A DNA stretch of 12,207 nucleotides from Phyllobacteriaceae bacterium (GTDB taxonomy: Bacteria; Pseudomonadota; Alphaproteobacteria; Rhizobiales; Devosiaceae). The translations under genes and the position numbers were made by a program. Position 1 is the stretch's first letter; each line of letters starts with the position of its first letter. The notes beneath the pieces were generated by a model. It ran no database searches and had not been told where the DNA came from. It saw nothing but the letters and a program-made list of their open reading frames with translations. The stretch lies in contig JAAZLP010000501.1 of NCBI GenBank assembly GCA_012799265.1, positions 1-12,207 on the forward strand. Reading direction: 5' to 3'. Shown piece by piece: positions 1-5,334 of the stretch.

Positions 1-593
1 GGCGTGCGCACCAGCGCGAAGAGATCGCCGTCGATGCCGGTCTCGCCGTCAAAAATGTCCATGAAGTCCAGCACAATACTTGCTGACTTGCCGTCTGCCG
101 ACTTTTCCATATTGGTTTCGACGATTTCGACACCCGACACAGAGAGCGTCACGGTGCGGCCCTCGAACATCGACGCCATCATGGCGCGGGTTTCTGCGTC
201 CATTTCCTCGCCGGCGCCCACTTCGGCTTCAACGCCGCCCATCGGCAGGGTGACGCGCACAAGGTTCGGGCCTTCCTGGGTGAAGGTCATGCTCTGCTCT
301 TCGTCAGCGTCGAGGAAGTCGGCAAACGGGCCTTCCTGCACTTCAACGCAGATCGCGCTGCCATCGGCATTTTCGGTCAGCTCGCCATCGACGCAGAAGC
401 CTTCTTCATCGCTGCCCTCTTCGCCTTCCATCGAGACCATTTCGTAGAACTCGGCGCTCATGATCTGGGTCGTGGTCGTGCGGGCGGTGGTTTCGCTGGT
501 CAGCGCCACGTCCATTTCGACGTCGATGCAGCCGGTCAGTGCCAGTGCCAGTGTGGATGTGGCAATCAGCTTGCCGAAAATGGAAAGTTTCAC
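1..593 (-). CDS. Putative secreted lipoprotein, partial (runs off left edge)
   Basis: The minus-strand frame opens with GTG at 593 and stays open to the window edge (197 codons visible, no stop). The N-terminus is a lipoprotein signal peptide: MKLSIFGK, a hydrophobic stretch, then lipobox L-T-G-C with Cys22 as the predicted lipidation site. Residue +2 is Ile, not Asp, so outer-membrane sorting is expected by the E. coli rule. The mature part is acidic, starts IDVEMDVALTSETTARTTTT, and has two Cys near residues 67 and 82 that could form a disulfide. A Shine-Dalgarno AAGGGAG (complement of 600-606) sits 6 nt before the GTG, which supports this start; no in-frame ATG lies near it. The gene has its own promoter downstream of ubiB. 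The family is not recognised; the shape (Cys followed by alternating beta-like residues and a Thr-rich run) loosely recalls LppM/DUF3153-type lipoproteins, which is only a guess. Confidence 0.8.
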   Translation of the reverse strand, partial: MKLSIFGKLIATSTLALALTGCIDVEMDVALTSETTARTTTTQIMSAEFYEMVSMEGEEGSDEEGFCVDGELTENADGSAICVEVQEGPFADFLDADEEQSMTFTQEGPNLVRVTLPMGGVEAEVGAGEEMDAETRAMMASMFEGRTVTLSVSGVEIVETNMEKSADGKSASIVLDFMDIFDGETGIDGDLFALVRT

Positions 594-631
594 GAAGCGC
601 TCCCTTGCGTCCCTGTTTTTTTGTTGGCGCC

Positions 632-660
632 ATATAGGGAGCCGGGCCCCGAAAAGGCAA
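632..660 (-). promoter_or_regulatory. Promoter of the lipoprotein gene
   Basis: On the minus strand, TTGCCT (660-655) is followed after exactly 17 nt by CTATAT (637-632), matching the alphaproteobacterial sigma-70 pattern CTTGAC-N17-CTATAT. The predicted transcript would start near 625 and give a leader of about 32 nt before the GTG at 593. It lies just downstream of the ubiB stop, so the lipoprotein need not be transcribed with ubiB. Confidence 0.6.
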
Positions 661-668
661 TGACCTCG

Positions 669-2207
669 TTAGGTTATCGTGCGCCAGATCAGCGCCAGCA
701 CCAGCACGAATACCGCGCCCAGAACCGCTGTCATTGCCGTGCGCATCCACCTGTCGCCGGGCCGGTTCATCATCGCGCGATGCTCGGCCATGGTCAGCTC
801 CGCCTGCGCCAGGAGGTTGGGCACGCGCCCAAGCGCTTCACTCATGCGGGACACATGCCCGGCGAGATCCTCGAGTCGCCCCACCGGCCCCTCTTCGCGC
901 CGCAGCCATTCCCCGACGACGGGTTCAGCCACGGTCCAGATGTCCAGCTCGGGATCCAGTGTGCGCGCCACGCCTTCCACCAGCACCATGGATTTCTGCA
1001 GCAGCACCAGCTCGGGCCGCGTCTGCATCTGGAAAAGCTCGGTAATGGTGAAAAGCTGTCCCAGCACTCTGGCCATGGAGATATTGTCGGCCGTGCGCCC
1101 ATGCAGCGGCTCGCCGATCGAGCGGATGGCGAGCGCAAAATCGTCCACCGACTGGCTCGCCGGCACATAGCCGATATCGAAATGGCGCTGCGCCACGAGC
1201 CGATAGTCCCGCGTGATGAAGCCATAGAGAATATCGGCAAGGAACCGACGCTCGCGCTTGGAAAGTCGCCCCATGATGCCGAAATCGACCGCGATCACGT
1301 CGCCGGTCTTCGGATCGGCAAAGAGATTGCCCGGATGCATGTCGGCATGGAAAAAGCCGTCGCGGATGGAATGCCGCAAAAAGCCCTGCAGCACTTTTGC
1401 CGCCAGCGCCTTGCGGTCGATCCCGGCCGCATCGAGGGCCGCATGGTCGCGGATCGGAATGCCGTCCACCCAGCTGGTCGTCAGCACATTCTGCGCCACG
1501 TGGTCCCATTGCACGCTGGGGATGACAAAGCCTTCGTCATCCTTGATGTTCTCGGCCATTTCCGAAATCGCCGCTGCCTCAAGGCGGAGGTCGAGTTCAA
1601 GCCGCATGGAATGGTCGAGCGTCTCCACCACCTGTGTCGGCCGCAGCCGCCGGCTCTTGCGCGAAAAAGTCTCGGCCAGCCGAGCGCCGGCATAAAGGCT
1701 CTGCGTATCGGCGTGAAAGCGCTCGGAGACGCCCGGTCGCAGCATTTTGACCGCCACGACCTTGGGTGTTTCGCCCGGCACGCGCAGCATGGCCTTGTGC
1801 ACCTGCGCAATCGAGGCCGCTGCCACCGGCGGGCTGATCTCGGTCAGCTGCCTGGCCTTTTCGCCCAGCGCGTCGCTGAGGATGCCGGGCACCAGCGCTT
1901 CATCAAAGGGCGGCATCCGGTCCTGCAGACCCGAAAGGTCCGCCGCCGCCTGTACACCCACAATGTCCGGGCGCGTAGCCAGCGTCTGGCCGATCTTGAC
2001 GTAGGACGGCCCCAGCGTGTGCAGGGCCTTGTTGAGCCGCTCGATCCGCCCGGTCTTGCGCACCGATGGCCGCTCGATAATCCGTGCCAGCCCCACGCCC
2101 ACCTTCATCATCGGCGGCAGCGATTCCTTGGGCAGCACCGACAGCGCGCCTTCGCGGGCCAGCACCCAGCCAGCATTGATCAGACGGAAATACGACCCCA
2201 GACCCAT
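669..2207 (-). CDS. ubiB: UbiB, atypical protein kinase-like ATPase for ubiquinone biosynthesis
   Basis: The 512-residue protein belongs to the ABC1/ADCK/UbiB family, membrane-associated ATPases required for coenzyme Q (ubiquinone) synthesis. All family hallmarks are visible: the KxGQ motif (K71-I-G-Q74), the Ala-rich nucleotide loop AAASIAQVHKA (129-139) that replaces the kinase Gly-rich loop, VAVK with K154, an ExD motif (E204, D206), the catalytic-loop equivalent HADMHPGN (287-294) and DFG (308-310). A hydrophobic C-terminal helix (about 490-510) fits the usual UbiB membrane anchor. The start at 2207 lies 3 nt after the ubiE stop; an AAGG from the end of ubiE (CTAAGGT) serves as ribosome binding site, so the two are probably co-transcribed and translationally coupled. 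The substrate of the family is not firmly known. No convincing terminator follows the TAA at 669-671. Confidence 0.95.
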   Translation of the reverse strand: MGLGSYFRLINAGWVLAREGALSVLPKESLPPMMKVGVGLARIIERPSVRKTGRIERLNKALHTLGPSYVKIGQTLATRPDIVGVQAAADLSGLQDRMPPFDEALVPGILSDALGEKARQLTEISPPVAAASIAQVHKAMLRVPGETPKVVAVKMLRPGVSERFHADTQSLYAGARLAETFSRKSRRLRPTQVVETLDHSMRLELDLRLEAAAISEMAENIKDDEGFVIPSVQWDHVAQNVLTTSWVDGIPIRDHAALDAAGIDRKALAAKVLQGFLRHSIRDGFFHADMHPGNLFADPKTGDVIAVDFGIMGRLSKRERRFLADILYGFITRDYRLVAQRHFDIGYVPASQSVDDFALAIRSIGEPLHGRTADNISMARVLGQLFTITELFQMQTRPELVLLQKSMVLVEGVARTLDPELDIWTVAEPVVGEWLRREEGPVGRLEDLAGHVSRMSEALGRVPNLLAQAELTMAEHRAMMNRPGDRWMRTAMTAVLGAVFVLVLALIWRTIT

Positions 2208-2210
2208 ACC

Positions 2211-2975
2211 TTAGAGCTTCCAGCCGGAAAACAGCGTCGCAATATTGCCGGTAAAGCTCTGGTGCTTGACGCGCTTGAAGCCGGCCTTGGCCACCATGGA
2301 CGAAAACGCCGTCGGGTCGGGGAACTTGCGGATGGATTCGATGAAATATTGATAGGGCTGGGAATCGCCGGTGACGAGCTTGCCCATGGGCGGGATTACC
2401 CGATCCGAATAGAGCTTATAGGCCGCATCCAGCCCCGGTACGTCCACCTGCGAAAATTCGAGCACGAGGATGCGCCCGCCGCGCTTGAGGACGCGATGGG
2501 CCTCGTTCAGCGCCTGCTGGATGCGCGGCACATTGCGGATGCCGAAAGCAATTGTATAGGCGTCGAACGAGGCGTCCTCGAAGGGCAGCTCTTCGGCATT
2601 GGCCTCAACAAAGCTCACCTGTCCCGGATAGCGCCAGCTCTTGGCCCGGTCAGCGCCCACGCGCAGCATGTCCGAATTGATGTCGGAGACCACGACCTCG
2701 GCATAGCCGAAGGATTTTGCCAGGATTCGCTCGCCAATGTCCCCGGTGCCCCCGGCCATGTCCAGCACGCGATAGGGGCGGGCTCCCGCACGCGGCGGCG
2801 CCAATTCGGAGACCATGGCGTCCTTCCAGAGCCGGTGTACGCCCCCGCTCATCAGGTCGTTCATCAGGTCGTAGCGATCGGCCACATCGTGGAAGACCTT
2901 GTTCACCAGCCCCTGCTTTTCATTGAGCGGCACGGTCTTTTCGCCGAAATGGGTGGTTTCGCTTGTCTCGGTCAT
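2211..2975 (-). CDS. ubiE: UbiE, demethylmenaquinone/2-methoxy-6-polyprenyl-1,4-benzoquinol C-methyltransferase
   Basis: This 254-residue class I SAM-dependent methyltransferase performs the C-methylation step of ubiquinone (and, where present, menaquinone) synthesis in the cytosol or at the membrane face. The UbiE/COQ5 signature is seen at 35-51 (YDLMNDLMSGGVHRLWK), SAM motif I at 70-81 (VLDMAGGTGDIG), the acidic motif II around DINSDM (98-103), and the family stretch LEFSQVDVPG (172-181). The length is typical. The ATG at 2975 is the only reasonable start: an in-frame TAG lies about 45 nt upstream and no other ATG or GTG lies between, although the Shine-Dalgarno is weak. It is the first gene of the ubiE-ubiB unit and diverges from mutM across a 115-bp gap. 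The pairing of two quinone-biosynthesis genes supports both calls. Confidence 0.96.
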   Translation of the reverse strand: MTETSETTHFGEKTVPLNEKQGLVNKVFHDVADRYDLMNDLMSGGVHRLWKDAMVSELAPPRAGARPYRVLDMAGGTGDIGERILAKSFGYAEVVVSDINSDMLRVGADRAKSWRYPGQVSFVEANAEELPFEDASFDAYTIAFGIRNVPRIQQALNEAHRVLKRGGRILVLEFSQVDVPGLDAAYKLYSDRVIPPMGKLVTGDSQPYQYFIESIRKFPDPTAFSSMVAKAGFKRVKHQSFTGNIATLFSGWKL

Positions 2976-2992
2976 GGGCGGGCTCGATGCAC

Positions 2993-3040
2993 TTGTCGGG
3001 TGACGATACGCTGTCTATTGGCGCGCACCATATATAAGGC
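2993..3040. promoter_or_regulatory. Divergent promoter region between ubiE and mutM
   Basis: The 115-bp gap between the divergent starts contains a TATATA core (3031-3036) that can read as a -10 box on either strand, and on the plus strand TTGTCG (2993-2998), 17 nt, then TATTGG (3016-3021). None of these is a strong match, so the exact promoters are uncertain; that both must lie in this gap follows from the gene orientation. Confidence 0.3.
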
Positions 3041-3090
3041 ATCTCAAAATGCCCATGCGAGAATGCCGCACAGGGTGAAGGAGTTTGTCC

Positions 3091-3975
3091 ATGCCTGAAC
3101 TGCCCGAGGTCGAAACCGTCCGAAGGGGGCTCGAGCCCTGGCTGACCGGCGCGACCATCAAGAAGGTCCAGCTCAATCGCAAGGATCTGCGCTTTCCCTT
3201 CCCCGAAGGTCTGGTGGAAGCGCTTGAGGGCCAGCGGGTCGAGCATGTGGGGCGGCGCGCCAAATATCTCCTCATGACCCTTTCGAGCGGCAAGACGCTC
3301 CTGAGCCATCTCGGCATGACCGGCTCCTGGCGCTTTGCCGAACACGGCATCGACAAGCCGCCGCGCTATTATGAGCCGGGCACCGAGCCCAAACACGACC
3401 ATATGATCTGGTCATTGAGCCATCCCACACATGGCCAGAGCCATCTCATCTATGCCGACCCCCGCCGATTCGGCTTTATCGACCTCTATGATGATATAGA
3501 GAGCGCGCCCTATCTCGCCGGGCTCGGCCCCGAGCCGCTGGGCAATGAATTTTCCGCCCAGATGCTGGCCGATGCCTTCTCCGGCAAGAAGTCGCCCATC
3601 AAGGCGGCGCTGCTCGATCAGCGCGTGGTCGCCGGTCTTGGCAATATATATGTCGCCGAGGCGCTGCACCGCGCCCATATCCTGCCCACCGTCGAAGCCC
3701 GCACGCTGGTGCGTGCCGATGGCAGGCCGAAAAAGGCACTCGACCTTCTTGCAGCCGCCGTGCCTGAAGTGCTGATCGCGGCCATCGAGGTGGGCGGCTC
3801 CACCATTCGCGACTTCCGCAGCGTTGAGGGGGCGGGCTACTTCCAGCACAGCTTTGCCGTCTATGACCGCGAGGGCGATCCCTGTCCGACCCCGCTCTGC
3901 ACCGGCGTGGTCAAGCGCATCGTCCAGTCCGGCCGCTCCACCTTCTATTGCCCCAAATGCCAGAAGCGGCCATGA
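3091..3975 (+). CDS. mutM: MutM/Fpg, bifunctional formamidopyrimidine-DNA glycosylase/AP lyase
   Basis: The 294-residue base-excision repair enzyme removes 8-oxoguanine and formamidopyrimidines and nicks the abasic site. The chain opens MPELPEVET: after Met removal, Pro2 is the Schiff-base nucleophile and Glu3 the general acid. This fixes the start at ATG 3091 rather than the in-frame TTG at 3085, because extra N-terminal residues would block the catalytic proline. Other key features are K58 (RRAKYLL), the H2TH DNA-binding domain (about 155-200, KAALLDQRVVAGLGNIY), and a C-terminal zinc finger C265-x4-C270-x16-C287-x2-C290 with the conserved Arg282. A GAAGGAG Shine-Dalgarno ends about 8 nt before the ATG. 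It diverges from ubiE and precedes rpsT; no clear terminator follows, so readthrough into rpsT is possible. Confidence 0.97.
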   Translation: MPELPEVETVRRGLEPWLTGATIKKVQLNRKDLRFPFPEGLVEALEGQRVEHVGRRAKYLLMTLSSGKTLLSHLGMTGSWRFAEHGIDKPPRYYEPGTEPKHDHMIWSLSHPTHGQSHLIYADPRRFGFIDLYDDIESAPYLAGLGPEPLGNEFSAQMLADAFSGKKSPIKAALLDQRVVAGLGNIYVAEALHRAHILPTVEARTLVRADGRPKKALDLLAAAVPEVLIAAIEVGGSTIRDFRSVEGAGYFQHSFAVYDREGDPCPTPLCTGVVKRIVQSGRSTFYCPKCQKRP

Positions 3976-4042
3976 GGGCAGGCAGGGGATACGCCCAGGC
4001 ACGACAGGAGGTCGCTGTGACGCCCGCGCTGCCTGAATCCAG

Positions 4043-4071
4043 TTGACGCTCCCGCCGCCATCCCCTATAGA
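4043..4071 (+). promoter_or_regulatory. rpsT promoter
   Basis: TTGACG (4043-4048) and TATAGA (4066-4071) are separated by 17 nt, the best sigma-70-type promoter in the window, as expected for a ribosomal protein gene. Transcription would start near 4078, giving a leader of about 100 nt. A GANTC site (GAATC, 4035-4039) ends 3 nt upstream of the -35 box. Confidence 0.75.
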
Positions 4072-4082
4072 CCCTGCAACTT

Positions 4083-4146
4083 GGCGGCAAACGTTGTGCC
4101 GCCGATTTCATTATTTCTCCGGAAGGTTGCAACGCCCCGAGGCGTT
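4083..4146 (+). promoter_or_regulatory. Hairpin pair in the rpsT leader
   Basis: Two perfect hairpins lie in the leader: GGCGGCA (4083-4089) pairs with TGCCGCC (4097-4103) around a 7-nt loop, and AACGCC (4131-4136) pairs with GGCGTT (4141-4146) around CCGA. Neither is followed by a T-run, so they are not obvious terminators. S20 controls its own synthesis after transcription in E. coli; a leader structure here could serve the same end, but that is inference. Confidence 0.45.
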
Positions 4147-4178
4147 CATTCTGCCGGTCGGACGATCAAGAGGACCAA

Positions 4179-4445
4179 ATGGCCAATACGCCGTCAGCCA
4201 AGAAGGCGACCCGCAAGATTGCCGCCCGCACCGCGATCAACAAGTCGCGTCGTAGCCGCGTGCGCACCTTCATCCGCAAGGTCGAAGAAGCCATCACCGC
4301 TGGTGATCACGCTGCTGCCTTCGCCGCTCTCAAGGCTGCTGAGCCCGAGATCCACCGTGCTGCTGGCAAGGGCATCGTCCATGCCAACCTCGCATCGCGC
4401 AAGGTCTCCCGCCTGAACAGCCGCGTTAAGGCGCTGGCTGTCTAA
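4179..4445 (+). CDS. rpsT: 30S ribosomal protein S20
   Basis: The 88-residue, strongly basic protein (MANTPSAKKATRKIAARTAI...) is the small-subunit protein S20, which binds 16S rRNA and helps assemble the 30S subunit. The N-terminal block rich in Ala, Lys and Arg, the central RRSRVRTFIRKVEEAI helix and the C-terminal ASRKVSRLNSRVKAL segment are typical, as is the length (E. coli S20 has 87 residues). The start is supported by AAGAGGA (4168-4174), 4 nt before ATG. It is a single-gene unit with its own promoter upstream and an intrinsic terminator 46 nt after the stop. rpsT next to dnaA is common in Hyphomicrobiales. Confidence 0.97.
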   Translation: MANTPSAKKATRKIAARTAINKSRRSRVRTFIRKVEEAITAGDHAAAFAALKAAEPEIHRAAGKGIVHANLASRKVSRLNSRVKALAV

Positions 4446-4490
4446 GACGGCTTTCGCGGCGCCATCAGGCAGACGCGAATTGCAACGAAT

Positions 4491-4519
4491 ATGGGCTCCG
4501 CAAGGAGCCCATTTTGTTT
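4491..4519 (+). terminator. Intrinsic terminator of rpsT
   Basis: A 9-bp perfect stem (ATGGGCTCC at 4491-4499 with GGAGCCCAT at 4504-4512) closes on a GCAA tetraloop of the stable GNRA class and is followed directly by TTTGTTT. This is a textbook rho-independent terminator. Confidence 0.9.
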
Positions 4520-4692
4520 GTCCGGTAGGGGGCAAAGCTTTTTCGCCACAAAACCGTCATGTGATGCTTTGATGACCAAAGCGAGCGAGGCGGAACGGAT
4601 CAAGTACCCGTCAATTTGTCGCGGTGTTTCAAAGGCTTGGTGGCTTTGTGGTGGTCTTTCCAACCTGGGGCATTGGGGCGCTTAATGCCCAT

Positions 4693-4712
4693 TGTGAAAT
4701 AAATTTTTCACC
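4693..4712. promoter_or_regulatory. AT-rich palindrome with two near-consensus DnaA boxes
   Basis: GTGAAA (4694-4699) and TTTCAC (4706-4711) form an inverted repeat around a 6-nt AT-rich centre. Read as DnaA boxes (relaxed TTWTNCACA), the minus strand of 4693-4701 (TATTTCACA) and the plus strand of 4704-4712 (TTTTTCACC) each match 8 of 9. This could be an autoregulatory DnaA site or the operator of another regulator. Confidence 0.3.
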
Positions 4713-4735
4713 CTGTCCGCAACCGCTAAGTGTTG

Positions 4736-4835
4736 GAATCTGCGTTGAGTCACAGGCCCTTGTCGGGGGCGTCATTTTTCTGCCGGCCGACCCCGAATTT
4801 GCTGCTTCAGAGTCAACCCCCTATTTCAACGATTC
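4736..4835. promoter_or_regulatory. Cluster of four GANTC (CcrM) methylation sites upstream of dnaA
   Basis: GAATC (4736-4740), GAGTC (4747-4751), GAGTC (4810-4814) and GATTC (4831-4835) fall within 100 bp. By eye, only eight further GANTC sites occur in the rest of the 12.2-kb window. In Caulobacter, the methylation state of GANTC in the dnaA promoter controls dnaA transcription through the cell cycle, so the same role is likely here. Confidence 0.65.
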
Positions 4836-4840
4836 ACGTG

Positions 4841-4867
4841 TTGCGGGTCCAATTTCCACCCTCTAAT
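4841..4867 (+). promoter_or_regulatory. Candidate dnaA promoter
   Basis: TTGCGG (4841-4846) and TCTAAT (4862-4867, five of six matches to TATAAT) are 15 nt apart, slightly short of the ideal. The site lies 5 bp downstream of the last GANTC site. If used, the dnaA leader would be about 460 nt long. Other promoters nearer to dnaA were not evident. Confidence 0.35.
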
Positions 4868-4892
4868 GTACTTTTGCCGACGGGGAAAAAAA

Positions 4893-5112
4893 GAGGGCTG
4901 GAACGACCCTCCTGGAACCCGGTCGGTCCTCTTCGGAGGCGTCTTTCTTTAGGTAGTTTCCAGTCTCTGAGGCTGGCAATTCACCGTTCGGAATTGCGTA
5001 GGTCACCCCGCGTGGCCGGACAGTTTTGGGTTGGGTTGCGTTCTGAAGACACCGGGCATCATGCACCGGGCTCACTAAAGGGTCGATAGGACATCGGTGG
5101 TCTTTCCACCGA
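4893..5112 (+). ncRNA. Hairpin-rich segment, probable structured dnaA leader
   Basis: Five local hairpins can be drawn: GAGGG/CCCTC (4893-4897 with 4907-4911); CCTC-TTCG-GAGG with a UUCG tetraloop (4928-4939); CCAGTC/GGCTGG (4960-4965 with 4971-4976, one G-U pair); GCAATTC/GAATTGC (4976-4982 with 4991-4997); and TCGGTGG/CCACCGA (5094-5100 with 5106-5112). A further GGTTCG/CGAACC hairpin lies at 5161-5175. The density suggests a structured leader RNA or a small RNA. Caulobacter dnaA mRNA has a regulatory 5' leader, which makes the cis-acting reading attractive but unproven. Confidence 0.35.
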
Positions 5113-5334
5113 GAAGGTATGCGTCTGCCTTGCGGATGCTGGGGCGAAGCTTTGTCACAAGGTTCGGAACGAACCGGGCAGGGCAAGAAAGAACAAAAAT
5201 TGCATCGGCATGCGGACCGGTGCAGGAAACAAATGGGGCTAGAACCAATGATGCGACAGGCGACGGCGGGACAGGACACATGGGCAAATGCCAATGCTTC
5301 CTCCCCTTCTCTTTCCTCAAAAGGCACACCTGTC

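Larger units (their letters stand above)
4446..5334. other. Long non-coding region between rpsT and dnaA
   Basis: This 889-bp stretch shows no convincing gene. Its open frames are short, use codons rare in the neighbours (CTA, CGA, GGA, TCA, CCT) and lack recognisable protein features. It contains, in order: the rpsT terminator, an AT-rich palindrome with DnaA-box-like halves (4693-4712), four GANTC sites (4736-4835), a candidate promoter (4841-4867), and a run of hairpins (4893-4997, 5094-5112, 5161-5175). Its base composition is visibly less G+C-rich than the genes. It most likely holds the dnaA control region and a long 5' leader. Confidence 0.7.

Noticed and set aside
3085..3090. TTG at 3085 as the mutM start
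   Set aside because: It would add two residues before the Met-Pro-Glu start, but Fpg needs an N-terminal proline freed by Met removal.
621..3098. An 825-codon open frame on the plus strand opposite ubiB and ubiE
   Set aside because: It is antisense to two genes with complete, well-conserved motifs. High GC at third codon positions commonly opens such antisense frames; the translation is His/Arg/Gln-rich and shows no domain.
4624..4866. Small plus-strand frame of 80 codons in the rpsT-dnaA gap
   Set aside because: No good ribosome binding site, codon use unlike the neighbours, and it overlaps the GANTC cluster. The same judgement applies to frames at 4442-4663 (minus) and 4863-5423 (minus).
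5161..5175. GGTTCG-GAA-CGAACC as an alphaproteobacterial LexA site or a tRNA T-arm
   Set aside because: LexA sites there need GTTC-N7-GTTC or its equivalent spacing, which is absent, and no acceptor or anticodon arms surround it.
4446..5334. Chromosomal origin (oriC) upstream of dnaA
   Set aside because: No cluster of exact DnaA boxes (TTATCCACA) was found, and in studied alphaproteobacteria the origin usually lies elsewhere, often near hemE. The near-consensus boxes are too few to call an origin.
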